Assembly: GCF_017355915.2 (NCBI RefSeq)
Contig: NZ_JAFEUV020000001.1
Coordinates: 124,001-188,000 of the forward strand
Length of the DNA: 64,000 nt
Direction: 5' to 3'
DNA from: Telluribacter roseus
GTDB taxonomy: Bacteria; Bacteroidota; Bacteroidia; Cytophagales; Spirosomataceae
The notes under the pieces: model-generated
Seen by the model: only the letters and a program-made list of their open reading frames with translations
Told to the model about the DNA's origin: nothing
Databases searched by the model: none
Shown here: positions 1 to 8,262 of the stretch, piece by piece
Layout: every line of letters starts with the position of its first letter
Numbering within the stretch: the stretch's first letter is position 1
Program-made: the position numbers and the translations under genes

Positions 1-153
1 CAGGGATTGGTTTTTTACTATCTATTATCGAAACCAATAATAGATATAGATATGGATGCTTTACTATTTTTTGTTGCTTCGGTCACCAGTGGTGTTTGGT
101 GTGCCTACCTGGTAGAATACCTGGAAAAGCGAGAGACTCAGCGTGAGCTCTAA
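1..153 (+). CDS. C-terminal end of an unidentified, probably membrane, protein
   Basis: An open frame enters from the left edge and stops at TAA, giving 50 residues. It contains a hydrophobic stretch (ALLFFVASVTSGVWCAYLV) followed by a charged tail ending KRETQREL, which looks like a last membrane helix with a cytoplasmic tail. The fragment is too short to name a family. A start inside it (ATG at base 52) would give a 33-residue peptide, but the frame is open to the edge, so a truncated longer gene is more likely. Confidence 0.45.
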   Translation, partial: QGLVFYYLLSKPIIDIDMDALLFFVASVTSGVWCAYLVEYLEKRETQREL

Positions 154-410
154 TACATATACCTAGTTAAAAAGTAAGAGTACCTGGTGAGCAAGTGTCC
201 GGTTGTCCGGCATCGCACAAAAATGTTCGATTCTGAACAGATAGCCGTAGCCTTTACTAGCTTCCAGTTTTATAAATATATTTGAATATAGCTCATTTAT
301 AGATAGTTGCAGATAGTGGTGGCTTGTGAATGGTAGAGGTTGGCACGATTGGCATGGACTTTTCAATAAGTATAATATAGCCATGAAAAAAACCTTAAAA
401 TAGAAAAGCC
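154..410. other. Gene-free stretch with a duplicated start region
   Basis: No convincing gene is seen here. Just before the next gene the 11-mer agccatgaaaa occurs twice, 28 bases apart (379-389 and 407-417). The first copy opens a six-codon frame (MKKTLK, stop at 401-403); the second contains the start of the exported protein downstream. This could be a tiny upstream reading frame or the remains of a small tandem duplication. Confidence 0.4.
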
Positions 411-809
411 ATGAAAACGTTCGTTATCTCTACCATCATTACTCTTTTGTTAGCTCTTGTACTTCCTGTTACTTCTGCCCGTGCCGATAACCACATGCTT
501 CGGCCTACAGATGCTAAGGCTCCCAAGGCATTCAATGTCGGAATGTACCGGATTGTTAATTCGTCTAAAGTAAGCCTGGCAGTAGCAAAGCACCCTTCTT
601 CTCGTATGACCATTACGCTGAAAGATGAAAACGGAGACGTACTCTATCAGGAGAATCGGGGCAAAGGGACAGAGCTCTACAAAAGAAAGTTTGACTTCAA
701 CCAGATCGGCAACGGTACTTACTACTTTGAAGTAGAAGTAGACGGCCAAAAGGTTACCAAAAGCATTCAGTTGTTAACAGCTGTACAGCAGACTATTGAA
801 GTAGAATAG
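411..809 (+). CDS. Small exported protein of unknown function
   Basis: The 132-residue product starts with a clear Sec signal peptide (about residues 1-25, ending TSARA). The mature part is a short beta-rich domain with alternating hydrophobic strands and the phrases MTITLKDENGDVLYQE and GNGTYYFEVEVDGQKVTKSI. Such phrases are typical of small Ig-like periplasmic or surface domains of Bacteroidota, resembling C-terminal sorting or DUF3244-type modules. No catalytic motif is visible. It is a single-gene unit closed by a strong terminator. Function is unknown; the call of a small secreted beta-sandwich protein is inference. Confidence 0.75.
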   Translation: MKTFVISTIITLLLALVLPVTSARADNHMLRPTDAKAPKAFNVGMYRIVNSSKVSLAVAKHPSSRMTITLKDENGDVLYQENRGKGTELYKRKFDFNQIGNGTYYFEVEVDGQKVTKSIQLLTAVQQTIEVE

Positions 810-823
810 TCCCAAATCCTTAC

Positions 824-865
824 AAGCAAAGAAGTCCGGGCTACTCAGCCCGGACTTCTTTGCTT
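824..865. terminator. Bidirectional terminator, 19-bp perfect stem
   Basis: The arms 824-842 and 847-865 are perfectly complementary with a 4-base loop. A/T-rich bases at both ends give T-tracts in both directions. It lies between two convergent genes and can serve both. Confidence 0.9.
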
Positions 866-878
866 TAAGATAGATAGG

Positions 879-1208
879 TCAAACCAGCTCAACCAGAGGA
901 TCCCAGAAATAGCGGCTCCATTCCTGCACCTGATCGTCTTTGACGGGTACTCCCTCGGCCTCGAGTAGTTCCTGCATGGCCGTAGGGCTGCCAAAACAAT
1001 GCTTGCCGGTCAGTAGGCCCTGGCGGTTGACGACGCGGTGGGCGGGTACATCGGGCCGGCTGTGGCAATTGTTCATGGCCCAGCCTACCATGCGTGCTCC
1101 CCGTTTAGAACCCAGGTACGCAGCAATGGCACCGTATGAGGTAACGCGCCCGGATGGAATAAGCCGAACCACCTCGTATACATCCTCAAAGTAATCACCT
1201 TTTGGCAT
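879..1208 (-). CDS. Alkyltransferase-like protein (ATL), MGMT-fold DNA-lesion binder
   Basis: The product matches the DNA-binding domain of O6-alkylguanine-DNA alkyltransferase: [13 protein letters not shown] near residues 17-29, [11 protein letters not shown] near 37-47, then [10 protein letters not shown] from residue 55. Real alkyltransferases have PCHR with the acceptor cysteine; here alanine replaces it (Ala56), which defines the ATL class. ATLs bind and flip O6-alkylguanine without repairing it and hand the lesion to nucleotide excision repair. The start [13 protein letters not shown] was chosen because family members begin close to this point; an upstream ATG at 1229 is possible. It overlaps the end of the upstream DUF3109 gene by 14 bases, suggesting coupled translation. 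Confidence 0.88.
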   Translation of the reverse strand: MPKGDYFEDVYEVVRLIPSGRVTSYGAIAAYLGSKRGARMVGWAMNNCHSRPDVPAHRVVNRQGLLTGKHCFGSPTAMQELLEAEGVPVKDDQVQEWSRYFWDPLVELV

Positions 1209-1782
1209 TACTGGCGGCAGTTCGCTCATCAATCTCCTGCACCAGTTGTTCGTACCAGGCCTCGCCATAGGCACGGATCAGCGGCTCTTTCAGGAATTGG
1301 TACAGAGGTACGCCCAGGTCCTGCCCCAGCGAACAGGCCGGGTTACAGATTTGCCAGCGATCGTAGTTGATGGCGTGGTACTGATCGTACTTGGTTATAC
1401 GAATAGGGTACAGGTGGCACGAAATCGGCTTCTTGTAGTCGATCTTACCGTCATTGTAAGCCGCTTCAATACCACATTTAAGGGTACCTTTCTGGTCGTA
1501 GAAGGCATAGGCGCACTCCTTGCCATCAATCACCGGCGTAACCAGATCGCCTTCCCAGTCTTTGGTATACACTCCTTCTTTGGCGATTACCTGCTTGCCC
1601 GCTTCGGTCAGGTAAGGCTCTACCTGTGGGTAAATCTGCTCAAGAATAGGTAGTTCCTCGGGCTCAAGCGGGGCTCCCGAATCCCCCTCTACACAGCACG
1701 CACCTTTGCATTTTTCGATATTACACACAAAAAACTGATCCCCGATATCATCGCTTATGCAGGTGTTATCAATCAAAATCAT
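1195..1782 (-). CDS. DUF3109 family protein (cysteine-rich, possible metal cluster)
   Basis: The 195-residue protein has the family hallmark KCKGACC near residues 24-30, and further conserved cysteines at about 8, 20, 90, 103, 122, 146 and 150, including [16 protein letters not shown] and CNPAC. The pattern is like that of YkgJ-type proteins thought to bind zinc or an iron-sulfur cluster. DUF3109 is widespread in Bacteroidota and its role is not known. It lies 38 bases after the lytic transglycosylase gene and overlaps the ATL gene, so the three are probably co-transcribed. Confidence 0.88.
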   Translation of the reverse strand: MILIDNTCISDDIGDQFFVCNIEKCKGACCVEGDSGAPLEPEELPILEQIYPQVEPYLTEAGKQVIAKEGVYTKDWEGDLVTPVIDGKECAYAFYDQKGTLKCGIEAAYNDGKIDYKKPISCHLYPIRITKYDQYHAINYDRWQICNPACSLGQDLGVPLYQFLKEPLIRAYGEAWYEQLVQEIDERTAASNAKR

Positions 1783-1820
1783 AATGAGGGGGTGTTATAT
1801 TTTCTTAAATTAAATGGTTA

Positions 1821-4070
1821 TCAGCGCTTCGGAATTTTGATCTTCTGCCCAACTTTTACCGTGTTATCCTTCATATTGTTGAGCACTTTGAGCTCCTCTA
1901 TGCTGGCCTGGTAGTTCTGCGAAATCCGGAATAGCGTTTCACCAGCCATAACAGTATGAAACTGATATTCGTTTCCGGCCGGAGCAGTTCGTGCCGGAGC
2001 AGAGACCGGAGCTGTGCTATTGCTACTACTGCTACCGCTGCTCTGTTTTACCTGAAGGCGCTGCCCTACGTATAGTTTGTCATTGGTGGTAAGGTTGTTC
2101 AGCGAAAGCAGGTTATTGACCGACATGTTATACATCTTGGAGATGCTGAAGTAGGTCTGTCCGCTTGCTACCAGATGATAATCAGCGTTAGGTGCCGTGG
2201 CCACCGGACGACTCTCTACCGGGCTGGTGCTGGTGCTTACCGGGCGGGTGCGAGTGGTAGGTACATCGGAGCCCCAGTCGGAGGTGGTGATGTTGGTAGA
2301 GGCAACGGTGCTGGTACTTGGGCTGGTGCTTGTACTGTTACTCATAGCAGCGGGGCGTCTGTCCTCTTCCGTAACAATGACGATGCGGTCGTTGGTATTA
2401 CCGGTAGAGGCAGCTGCTGACGTAGTGGCCGGTGACTTGGTCGCTACTGTTTCGGGCCGGCTGGGCTGATAGATACCTACCTGAGCAGGTGTACTCTCAG
2501 GTTTGGCCGTGCTGGCCTGCTGGGGCGCACTGGTACTTGTCTGGCTTGTACCAGCTGTGCTGACGCGTGCGGGTATGGAGGCCGCAGGAGAGGCCTCTGA
2601 TGGGTATGATGTATCGGCCAGCTTGGGAGTATACTTCTTGCGATCGGCCGCTGTCTGAGGTATCTCTGAGCTGGAAGCAATAGGTGCCGTGGCGGCAGGG
2701 GCAGGCTTAGTATCCTGTACGGGACCTTTGCCAGGAACAGGGCTATTGATTACCTCAACCGGCTGACTGTTCGGACGCTTTTTCATGAGCCACATTACCC
2801 GTCCTGTCTGCAGGCGCAGGTTCCGGTTGGTGAGCCGGTTGTACTTCATAAGCTCCCTGAGTCGCATACCATAGGTTTGCGAGATTCCCCGCAGGGTTTC
2901 TCCCTCCCGCACCGTATGGAAAGGTACGATGGCTTTCTTGTTCTTGCTGGCCAGGTAGTAGATCTCATTGGCTACAATGGGATCGTTGATGGTCATGTCG
3001 TTGTAGCGCAGAAAGCTCGATACGCTGATCTTAGCGGCTTTGGCCAGGGTAGCAGGTTTATCACCCTGCCGGGCCTGGATACCGGGTAGACCATTGATTT
3101 CGTAGTAGGTGTGGTCGTTGCGGCCTTTCATTTGTACACTAGCCTTGCGCAGTACCGGAAATCCAATGTCCTCACGAGCGTATTCAACTCTGCCGGCAGA
3201 TGGTCCCATGGCTAACTTTTCCCTTACTACATTGATCTGATTGGTCGCGACCGGGATCGTCAGCATGTAGTCTTTGTCAGCGGGTATCTGATCTCCATTG
3301 ACCCAGCGGTTGTAGTTTCGGAGTTCCAGGGCATTGATACCCAGATCGGCTGCTATGTCATCAAAGTGACGTCCCTTACCAAGGGCCGACTCGAGTAGCA
3401 CGATGGTATTAGTGGTACGGTGGTGATCCAGTGCGGCTTCAAAAGCGATTTTATGGGCAAAGAACCGCAGTACGTAGCGGTCTGTCTTGGCATCCAGGGT
3501 AATCTGGCGGGCGTATGACCAGTCGGCGGGGACGATCTGGCTGATGCCACCCATGCCCAGGTAGTAGGAGTAGAGGGCCGATACCCAGTTGTTGTACTGC
3601 TTGTTGCTGCGCTTGAGGTATTTAGCGGCGGCATGCGTGGAGGCCGAAATACTCTTGCGCTCGTCTATTTCATTATCCACCCGGATACCGAACTCTACGG
3701 CGGTTTCCTGTTTGAACTGCCAGAAACCTACGGCATTGGATGTCGAAACGGCGTCAGGAGCCAGTGAGCTTTCCTGTACGGCCAGGTACTTAAAATCAAT
3801 AGGTACTTCCTCTTCAATAAGTACTCCTTCAATGATTGGAAAATACAATACAGCCTTATCCAGTTTGTCTTCCCAATAGCGGCGATTGGCCATCAGGCTA
3901 CGTACATCTGATTCGACTATACGTCTTGCACCCGGGTCCAGTTTAACATTGATTCCTGCAAAAGACAGGCTGTTGGGAATGTCTGGATATTCCTGAGCAA
4001 ATACATCTCCGCACGTTAATCCTACGCACGTCCAGATGAGGAGAAGGTATTGTAGAGGGAATTTTAGCAT
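1821..4070 (-). CDS. LysM-containing lytic transglycosylase (MltD-like)
   Basis: This exported enzyme of about 749 residues cleaves peptidoglycan glycan strands non-hydrolytically. The chosen start gives a signal peptide MLKFPLQYLLLIWTCVGLTC ending near VFAQ; an ATG nine codons upstream is possible. The N-terminal half holds the SLT domain, with the catalytic Glu in LAVQESSLAPDAVS and the following GFWQF motif. At least three LysM modules follow: FHTVREGETLRGISQTYGMR in the middle, then YHLVASGQTYFSISKMYNMS and FHTVMAGETLFRISQNY at the C-terminus. About 200 Ser/Thr/Pro/Ala-rich residues link the first LysM to the last two, presumably a flexible spacer across the cell wall. Confidence 0.92.
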   Translation of the reverse strand: MLKFPLQYLLLIWTCVGLTCGDVFAQEYPDIPNSLSFAGINVKLDPGARRIVESDVRSLMANRRYWEDKLDKAVLYFPIIEGVLIEEEVPIDFKYLAVQESSLAPDAVSTSNAVGFWQFKQETAVEFGIRVDNEIDERKSISASTHAAAKYLKRSNKQYNNWVSALYSYYLGMGGISQIVPADWSYARQITLDAKTDRYVLRFFAHKIAFEAALDHHRTTNTIVLLESALGKGRHFDDIAADLGINALELRNYNRWVNGDQIPADKDYMLTIPVATNQINVVREKLAMGPSAGRVEYAREDIGFPVLRKASVQMKGRNDHTYYEINGLPGIQARQGDKPATLAKAAKISVSSFLRYNDMTINDPIVANEIYYLASKNKKAIVPFHTVREGETLRGISQTYGMRLRELMKYNRLTNRNLRLQTGRVMWLMKKRPNSQPVEVINSPVPGKGPVQDTKPAPAATAPIASSSEIPQTAADRKKYTPKLADTSYPSEASPAASIPARVSTAGTSQTSTSAPQQASTAKPESTPAQVGIYQPSRPETVATKSPATTSAAASTGNTNDRIVIVTEEDRRPAAMSNSTSTSPSTSTVASTNITTSDWGSDVPTTRTRPVSTSTSPVESRPVATAPNADYHLVASGQTYFSISKMYNMSVNNLLSLNNLTTNDKLYVGQRLQVKQSSGSSSSNSTAPVSAPARTAPAGNEYQFHTVMAGETLFRISQNYQASIEELKVLNNMKDNTVKVGQKIKIPKR

Positions 4071-4116
4071 AGTATAAGTAGCTAAAGGGTACAACAATGA
4101 GAAACACGATTAACTT

Positions 4117-4761
4117 TTATATCTTTTCTACGATCATCAGACCGTCACGTATGGGTAGCAGCACGTTCCTGACGCGGGTGTCATCCTGAACCATACGGTT
4201 AAAATCCAGCAGGGCCTGGGTCTCCTTATCGACTTTTTTGAGGCCTTGCTGTACTACCTTACCGCTCCAGAGCACATTATCAGCAATGATGATGCCACCC
4301 GGCCTTACTTTGTCAAAAATCAGGTGGTAATAGGTCGCGTAGTTGACTTTGTCGGCATCGATAAATACCAGATCAAAGGTTTCGTCCAGGTCGGGAATAA
4401 TGTCGGCGGCCCGCCCAATGTGAAAATCAACCCTGGATCCATATCCGGCACTATTCAGGTAGCGGCGTACCAGAGCTTCCAGTTCCTCGTTTTTGTCGAT
4501 GGTAATAAGTTTGCCGTCGGGTGATAGGCCTTCGCAGAGGCAGAGGGCTGAGTAACCGGTATAGGTACCTATTTCAAGAATACGCCGGGGGCGGATCAGG
4601 CGGGAGATCATTGACAGGAACCGTCCCTGCATGTGCCCCGAGAGCATCCGGGGCATGAGTACTTTGGCGTGTGTTTCGCGGCTGAGGGCACGAAGAAGGT
4701 CACTCTCAGCTTCGGTATGGGCTTCGGCGTAGGCTTCGATCTCTTCGGGTAAAAACTCCAT
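4117..4761 (-). CDS. Class I SAM-dependent O-methyltransferase
   Basis: The 214-residue product matches the caffeoyl-CoA/catechol O-methyltransferase family. SAM-binding motif I is ILEIGTYTGYSALCL, motif II includes KLITIDKNEE, and the metal-binding Asp lies in DLVFIDADKVNY. IIIADNVLWSGKVV follows, as is typical. The bacterial members are small soluble enzymes that methylate hydroxyl groups, often catechol-like, with Mg2+; the substrate here is unknown. The start MEFLPEEIEAYAEAHT fits the family; an ATG six codons earlier is possible. It is probably the first gene of the unit running into the lytic transglycosylase, DUF3109 and ATL genes. Confidence 0.88.
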   Translation of the reverse strand: MEFLPEEIEAYAEAHTEAESDLLRALSRETHAKVLMPRMLSGHMQGRFLSMISRLIRPRRILEIGTYTGYSALCLCEGLSPDGKLITIDKNEELEALVRRYLNSAGYGSRVDFHIGRAADIIPDLDETFDLVFIDADKVNYATYYHLIFDKVRPGGIIIADNVLWSGKVVQQGLKKVDKETQALLDFNRMVQDDTRVRNVLLPIRDGLMIVEKI

Positions 4762-4785
4762 TCCGTAGGGTAGGGGCAAAAATAA

Positions 4786-4825
4786 AGATGTCGTTTCTTC
4801 AAATTTATCAAAGAAAACGACATCT
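4786..4825 (-). terminator. Terminator after rfbA
   Basis: The arms 4786-4799 and about 4811-4825 pair over 14 bp with one bulged A. In the minus direction the hairpin is followed by a T-rich tract (complement of caaaaataa), fitting an intrinsic terminator for the rfbA transcript. Confidence 0.75.
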
Positions 4826-4894
4826 CCTTCTTATTCCAGTACAAAAATATCCGGGGTAGGTAGCTAAGCTATTCAGTACTAACGGATAGTTCTA

Positions 4895-5758
4895 CTATTG
4901 TTCAATAATCTGCATGAGGTACTTTCCGTAGCCACTCTTCATCAGAGGAGCCGCTACCTCTCTCAGCTGCTGCTCTGTGATGAAGCCCATGCGGTAGGCC
5001 ACCTCCTCAATGCATCCCACTTTCAGTCCCTGCCGGTCCTCGATCACCTGTACAAACTGTCCTGCCTGCATCAGCGACTGGAACGTACCTGTGTCCAGCC
5101 AGGCGGTGCCTCTATCCAGTACTCCTACTTTCAGGTTACCCCGTTCCAGATACACCCGGTTCACGTCCGTGATCTCCAGCTCCCCGCGGGGTGAAGGCTG
5201 GATGTTCTTAGCGATGTCTACCACATCGTTGTCGTAGAAGTACAGCCCCGGCACGGCGTAGTGCGACTTGGGCTGCTCGGGCTTCTCCTCGATGGAGAGC
5301 ACGTTGAAGTCCTTGTCAAACTCCACCACCCCGTAGCGCTCCGGATCGTGTACCTGGTAGGCGTAGATCACGCCTCCCTCGGGATCGTTGTTGGACTGCA
5401 GCAGCTTGGACAGCCCCGAGCCGTAGAAGATGTTGTCACCCAGGATCAGGGCTACCTTGTCGTCCCCGATAAATTCCTCACCGATGATGAAGGCCTGCGC
5501 CAGTCCGTCCGGGCTGGGCTGCACGGCGTAGCTGAACTGGCATCCGATGCGGCTGCCATCGCCCAGTAGCTTCTCGAAGTGGGGCAGATCGTGCGGCGTG
5601 GAGATGATCAGGATCTCGCGAATGCCCGCCAGCATCAGGATCGAGAGCGGGTAGTAGATCATGGGCTTGTCGTAGACGGGCATGAGCTGCTTGCTCACGG
5701 CCAGCGTCAGGGGATGAAGCCTTGTGCCGGAGCCTCCGGCCAGTATAATTCCTTTCAT
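4895..5758 (-). CDS. rfbA: Glucose-1-phosphate thymidylyltransferase RfbA/RmlA
   Basis: The enzyme joins dTTP and glucose-1-phosphate to make dTDP-glucose, the first step to dTDP-deoxysugars such as rhamnose. The 287-residue product starts [18 protein letters not shown], the nucleotidyltransferase signature, followed by [17 protein letters not shown] and the metal-binding LGDNIFYG. Full length and motifs are normal. The frame continues 42 codons upstream, but that part is low-complexity and lies in the odd intergenic repeat, so the internal ATG is the real start. rfbB and galE lie upstream on the same strand; rmlC and rmlD are not in the window. Confidence 0.95.
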   Translation of the reverse strand: MKGIILAGGSGTRLHPLTLAVSKQLMPVYDKPMIYYPLSILMLAGIREILIISTPHDLPHFEKLLGDGSRIGCQFSYAVQPSPDGLAQAFIIGEEFIGDDKVALILGDNIFYGSGLSKLLQSNNDPEGGVIYAYQVHDPERYGVVEFDKDFNVLSIEEKPEQPKSHYAVPGLYFYDNDVVDIAKNIQPSPRGELEITDVNRVYLERGNLKVGVLDRGTAWLDTGTFQSLMQAGQFVQVIEDRQGLKVGCIEEVAYRMGFITEQQLREVAAPLMKSGYGKYLMQIIEQ

Positions 5759-5770
5759 GGTAGTTATTGA

Positions 5771-5926
5771 GTGAATGAGTGATTTAGAGATTGAGCGGAC
5801 GGAGGAGCCATCGTGCGACGGTCGCCGTGGCAGCGGCGCCTCCCGCCGCACGGAGAATAAGCGAACAATTTCATAATTATTCACTCATTCACAACTCGCT
5901 CAATCACCGCGCGGCGGCCGCTCAAT
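5771..5926. repeat. Interleaved inverted repeats with a GC-rich core between rfbB and rfbA
   Basis: The 12-mer gtgaatgagtga (5771-5782) returns inverted at 5881-5892. The 9-mer attgagcgg (5790-5798) returns inverted at 5918-5926, with a shorter inverted copy at about 5897-5904. The order A-B-A'-B' is interleaved, not nested. Between them lies a very GC-rich core unlike the flanks. No protein is evident. It could be a dispersed repeat unit, a folded RNA in the rfbB-rfbA transcript, or a recombination scar. Confidence 0.6.
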
Positions 5927-5932
5927 GATATC

Positions 5933-6991
5933 TTACCTTCCCGCGTACATGTCGTCGTAGTACTTCTGGTAGTTGCCCGTGGTGACGTTCTGCAGCCACT
6001 GCTGGTTGGTCAGGTACCATTCTACGGTCCGCTCCAATCCCTCGGCAAACTGCAGCGAAGGCTCCCAGCCCAGCTCTTCTTTGAGCTTGGTGGCGTCAAT
6101 GGCGTAGCGCAGGTCGTGGCCGGCGCGGTCGGTGACGTAGGTGATCAGCTGCTCGGAAGTACCCTCGGCGCGGCCCAGCTTCTGGTCCATGATGCGGCAC
6201 AGCAGCAGCACCAGGTCGATGTTCTTCCACTCGTTGTGGCCACCGATGTTGTAGGTCTCGCCGTTAGCTCCGCGGTGGTAGATCACATCGATAGCGCGGG
6301 CGTGGTCCTCCACAAAGAGCCAGTCGCGGATGTTCTCACCCTTGCCGTAGACGGGTAGCGGCTTGTTCTGAATGATGTTGTGGATCATCAGCGGGATGAG
6401 CTTCTCGGGGAAGTGGTTGGGACCGTAGTTGTTGGAGCAGTTGGAGATCACAACCGGCAGCCCGTAGGTATTGTGGTAGGCTCTCACGAAGTGATCCGAC
6501 GAAGCCTTGGAAGCCGAGTAGGGGGAGCGAGGATCATATTTGGTCGTCTCCAGGAAGAACTCGTTGGGGTCGTGCAGCTCACCGTATACCTCGTCGGTAG
6601 AGACGTGGTAGAACCTACGGTCCTCCATATTGCCCTTCCAGGCGGTACGGGCGGCGTTCAGCAGGTTTACGGTGCCGATGACGTTGGTCATCACAAAAGC
6701 CAGCGGATCGGTGATCGAGCGGTCCACGTGTGACTCGGCCGCCAGGTGGATCACCCCCTGAAAATCGTGCTGGGCAAAGAGTTGGTCCAGAAAATCAGCG
6801 TCCACGATATCACCTTTGACGAAGGTGTAGTTGGGAGCGTCTTCAATGTCTCTGAGGTTCTCGAGGTTGCCGGCGTAGGTCAGCGCGTCGAGGTTGAAGA
6901 TATGGTACTGGGGGTACTGGGTCACGAAGCGGCGCACCACGTGTGAGCCGATAAAGCCCGCGCCACCAGTGATTAGGATTTTCCTGGTCAT
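5933..6991 (-). CDS. rfbB: dTDP-glucose 4,6-dehydratase RfbB/RmlB
   Basis: This enzyme converts dTDP-glucose to dTDP-4-keto-6-deoxyglucose using bound NAD. The 352-residue product is a short-chain dehydrogenase-fold protein: GGAGFIGSH at residues 9-17 binds NAD, STDEVYG at 131-137 supplies the catalytic Thr-Asp-Glu, and Tyr158...Lys162 (YSASK) is the SDR pair. NCSNNYGPNHFPEKLIP is the usual family signature. Length is normal. It sits between galE (44 bases upstream) and rfbA on the same strand and feeds lipopolysaccharide or exopolysaccharide synthesis. Confidence 0.96.
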   Translation of the reverse strand: MTRKILITGGAGFIGSHVVRRFVTQYPQYHIFNLDALTYAGNLENLRDIEDAPNYTFVKGDIVDADFLDQLFAQHDFQGVIHLAAESHVDRSITDPLAFVMTNVIGTVNLLNAARTAWKGNMEDRRFYHVSTDEVYGELHDPNEFFLETTKYDPRSPYSASKASSDHFVRAYHNTYGLPVVISNCSNNYGPNHFPEKLIPLMIHNIIQNKPLPVYGKGENIRDWLFVEDHARAIDVIYHRGANGETYNIGGHNEWKNIDLVLLLCRIMDQKLGRAEGTSEQLITYVTDRAGHDLRYAIDATKLKEELGWEPSLQFAEGLERTVEWYLTNQQWLQNVTTGNYQKYYDDMYAGR

Positions 6992-7035
6992 ACTACTTTT
7001 TAGCTATTTCAGGTGTAGGTACTTATTAGTTGAAA

Positions 7036-8064
7036 TTAAACGTTATCAACACTATTAGTGATTTTTTGCTGCCACCGCCATGCGTCACGCAACGCATCAG
7101 CCAGTGATTTTTCGGCCTTCCATTTCATCACAGTATTTACTTTGTCCGACTGGGCGTAAATCTTCTCAACATCACCCGGGCGTCTGGGGCCGATGTTATA
7201 GTTAAGTTTAACACCATTGACCTCTTCAAAGGTAGTGATAAGCTCCAGTACGGTATGGCCTTGCCCGGTGCCGACATTAAAAACATCATAATAGTCACTA
7301 ATTGTTTGCTCGTCGAGCAATTCTATGGCTTTTACGTGTGCTTTAGCCAGGTCCACTACGTGAATAAAGTCACGAACGCAGGTACCATCAGGGGTATCGT
7401 AGTCGCTGCCGAATACAGTCAGCGAATTGCGCAGACCCGCCGCTACCTGAGTGAGGTAAGGTACCAGGTTGCTCGGTACTCCGTTAGGAAGTTCGCCGAT
7501 CTCGGCCGTAGGATGGGCTCCAACGGGGTTGAAATAACGAAGGGCTATCGCTTTCAGAGCCGGCTTTGAAAATACATGGTCCCGGATGATGTCTTCGCTG
7601 ATAGCTTTGGTATTGCCATAGGGCGAGGTCGCCGGCTGACGAGGTGTACTCTCGGTAACAGGTAGCTCGTTGGGTTGCCCGTAGACGGTACACGAAGAAG
7701 AAAACACAAACTTATTGATCCCATACTCGCGCATAGCCTTAAGCAGAACTATGAGCGACATGAGGTTGTTTTCATAATAGGCTAATGGCTTTTCTACTGA
7801 TTCGCCTACTGCTTTATAGGCTGCGAAATGGATAACGCCATCAAATTTTTCCTTTTCAAACAACTCACGAATCGCCTGCTCATCGTTGCAGTCAATGTCG
7901 TAGAAGGGTACTTCCTTACCGATAATATTATATAGCCCGGTCAGGACGTCCCGGTTTGAATTGTACAGGTTGTCAATAATGACGGGCGTATATCCTGCGT
8001 TGTGGAGTTCTACTACGGTATGGGATCCTATAAAGCCTGCTCCCCCGGTAACCAGAATTTTCAT
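7036..8064 (-). CDS. galE: UDP-glucose 4-epimerase GalE
   Basis: GalE interconverts UDP-glucose and UDP-galactose with bound NAD. The 342-residue protein has GGAGFIGSHTV at residues 7-17, SSSCTVYG at 122-129 and the catalytic Tyr149...Lys153 (YGNTK), then ALRYFNPVGAHPTAEIGE, a GalE signature. Length is normal for the family. It is the first gene of the galE-rfbB-rfbA unit, and a canonical Bacteroidota promoter lies about 120 bases upstream. Confidence 0.96.
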   Translation of the reverse strand: MKILVTGGAGFIGSHTVVELHNAGYTPVIIDNLYNSNRDVLTGLYNIIGKEVPFYDIDCNDEQAIRELFEKEKFDGVIHFAAYKAVGESVEKPLAYYENNLMSLIVLLKAMREYGINKFVFSSSCTVYGQPNELPVTESTPRQPATSPYGNTKAISEDIIRDHVFSKPALKAIALRYFNPVGAHPTAEIGELPNGVPSNLVPYLTQVAAGLRNSLTVFGSDYDTPDGTCVRDFIHVVDLAKAHVKAIELLDEQTISDYYDVFNVGTGQGHTVLELITTFEEVNGVKLNYNIGPRRPGDVEKIYAQSDKVNTVMKWKAEKSLADALRDAWRWQQKITNSVDNV

Positions 8065-8185
8065 AATGTAGAATTAATGTGGAAATGTTATCTATATGTC
8101 TGTTAAATAGGATCTGGATATCGTTATGACCAAAAATCAGCCACAAAAAGCCCCTGGTACGTCAATAGTAAAGTTTGAGGTAGGG

Positions 8186-8215
8186 CAAAAGTAGAAAATT
8201 TGATAGCCATACAAA
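8186..8215 (-). promoter_or_regulatory. Bacteroidota-type promoter for galE
   Basis: Read on the minus strand there is TTTG, 18 bases, then TACTTTTG. This matches the Bacteroidota housekeeping consensus (-33 TTTG, -7 TAnnTTTG). The predicted start would leave a leader of about 115 bases before galE. Confidence 0.6.
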
Positions 8216-8262
8216 AATTGTTTTTATTTAAGCATTCGTTACCAAAACAAAGCTAGAAAGGT

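Noticed and set aside
163-384. Minus-strand frame of 73 codons before the first complete gene
   Set aside because: No signal peptide, domain or sensible composition; it lies in an A/T-rich leader and its start overlaps the leader of the neighbouring plus-strand gene.
5759-5884. 42-codon upstream extension of rfbA
   Set aside because: All RfbA proteins begin at the MKGIILAGG region; the extension is low-complexity Arg/Ser-rich translation of the intergenic inverted repeats.
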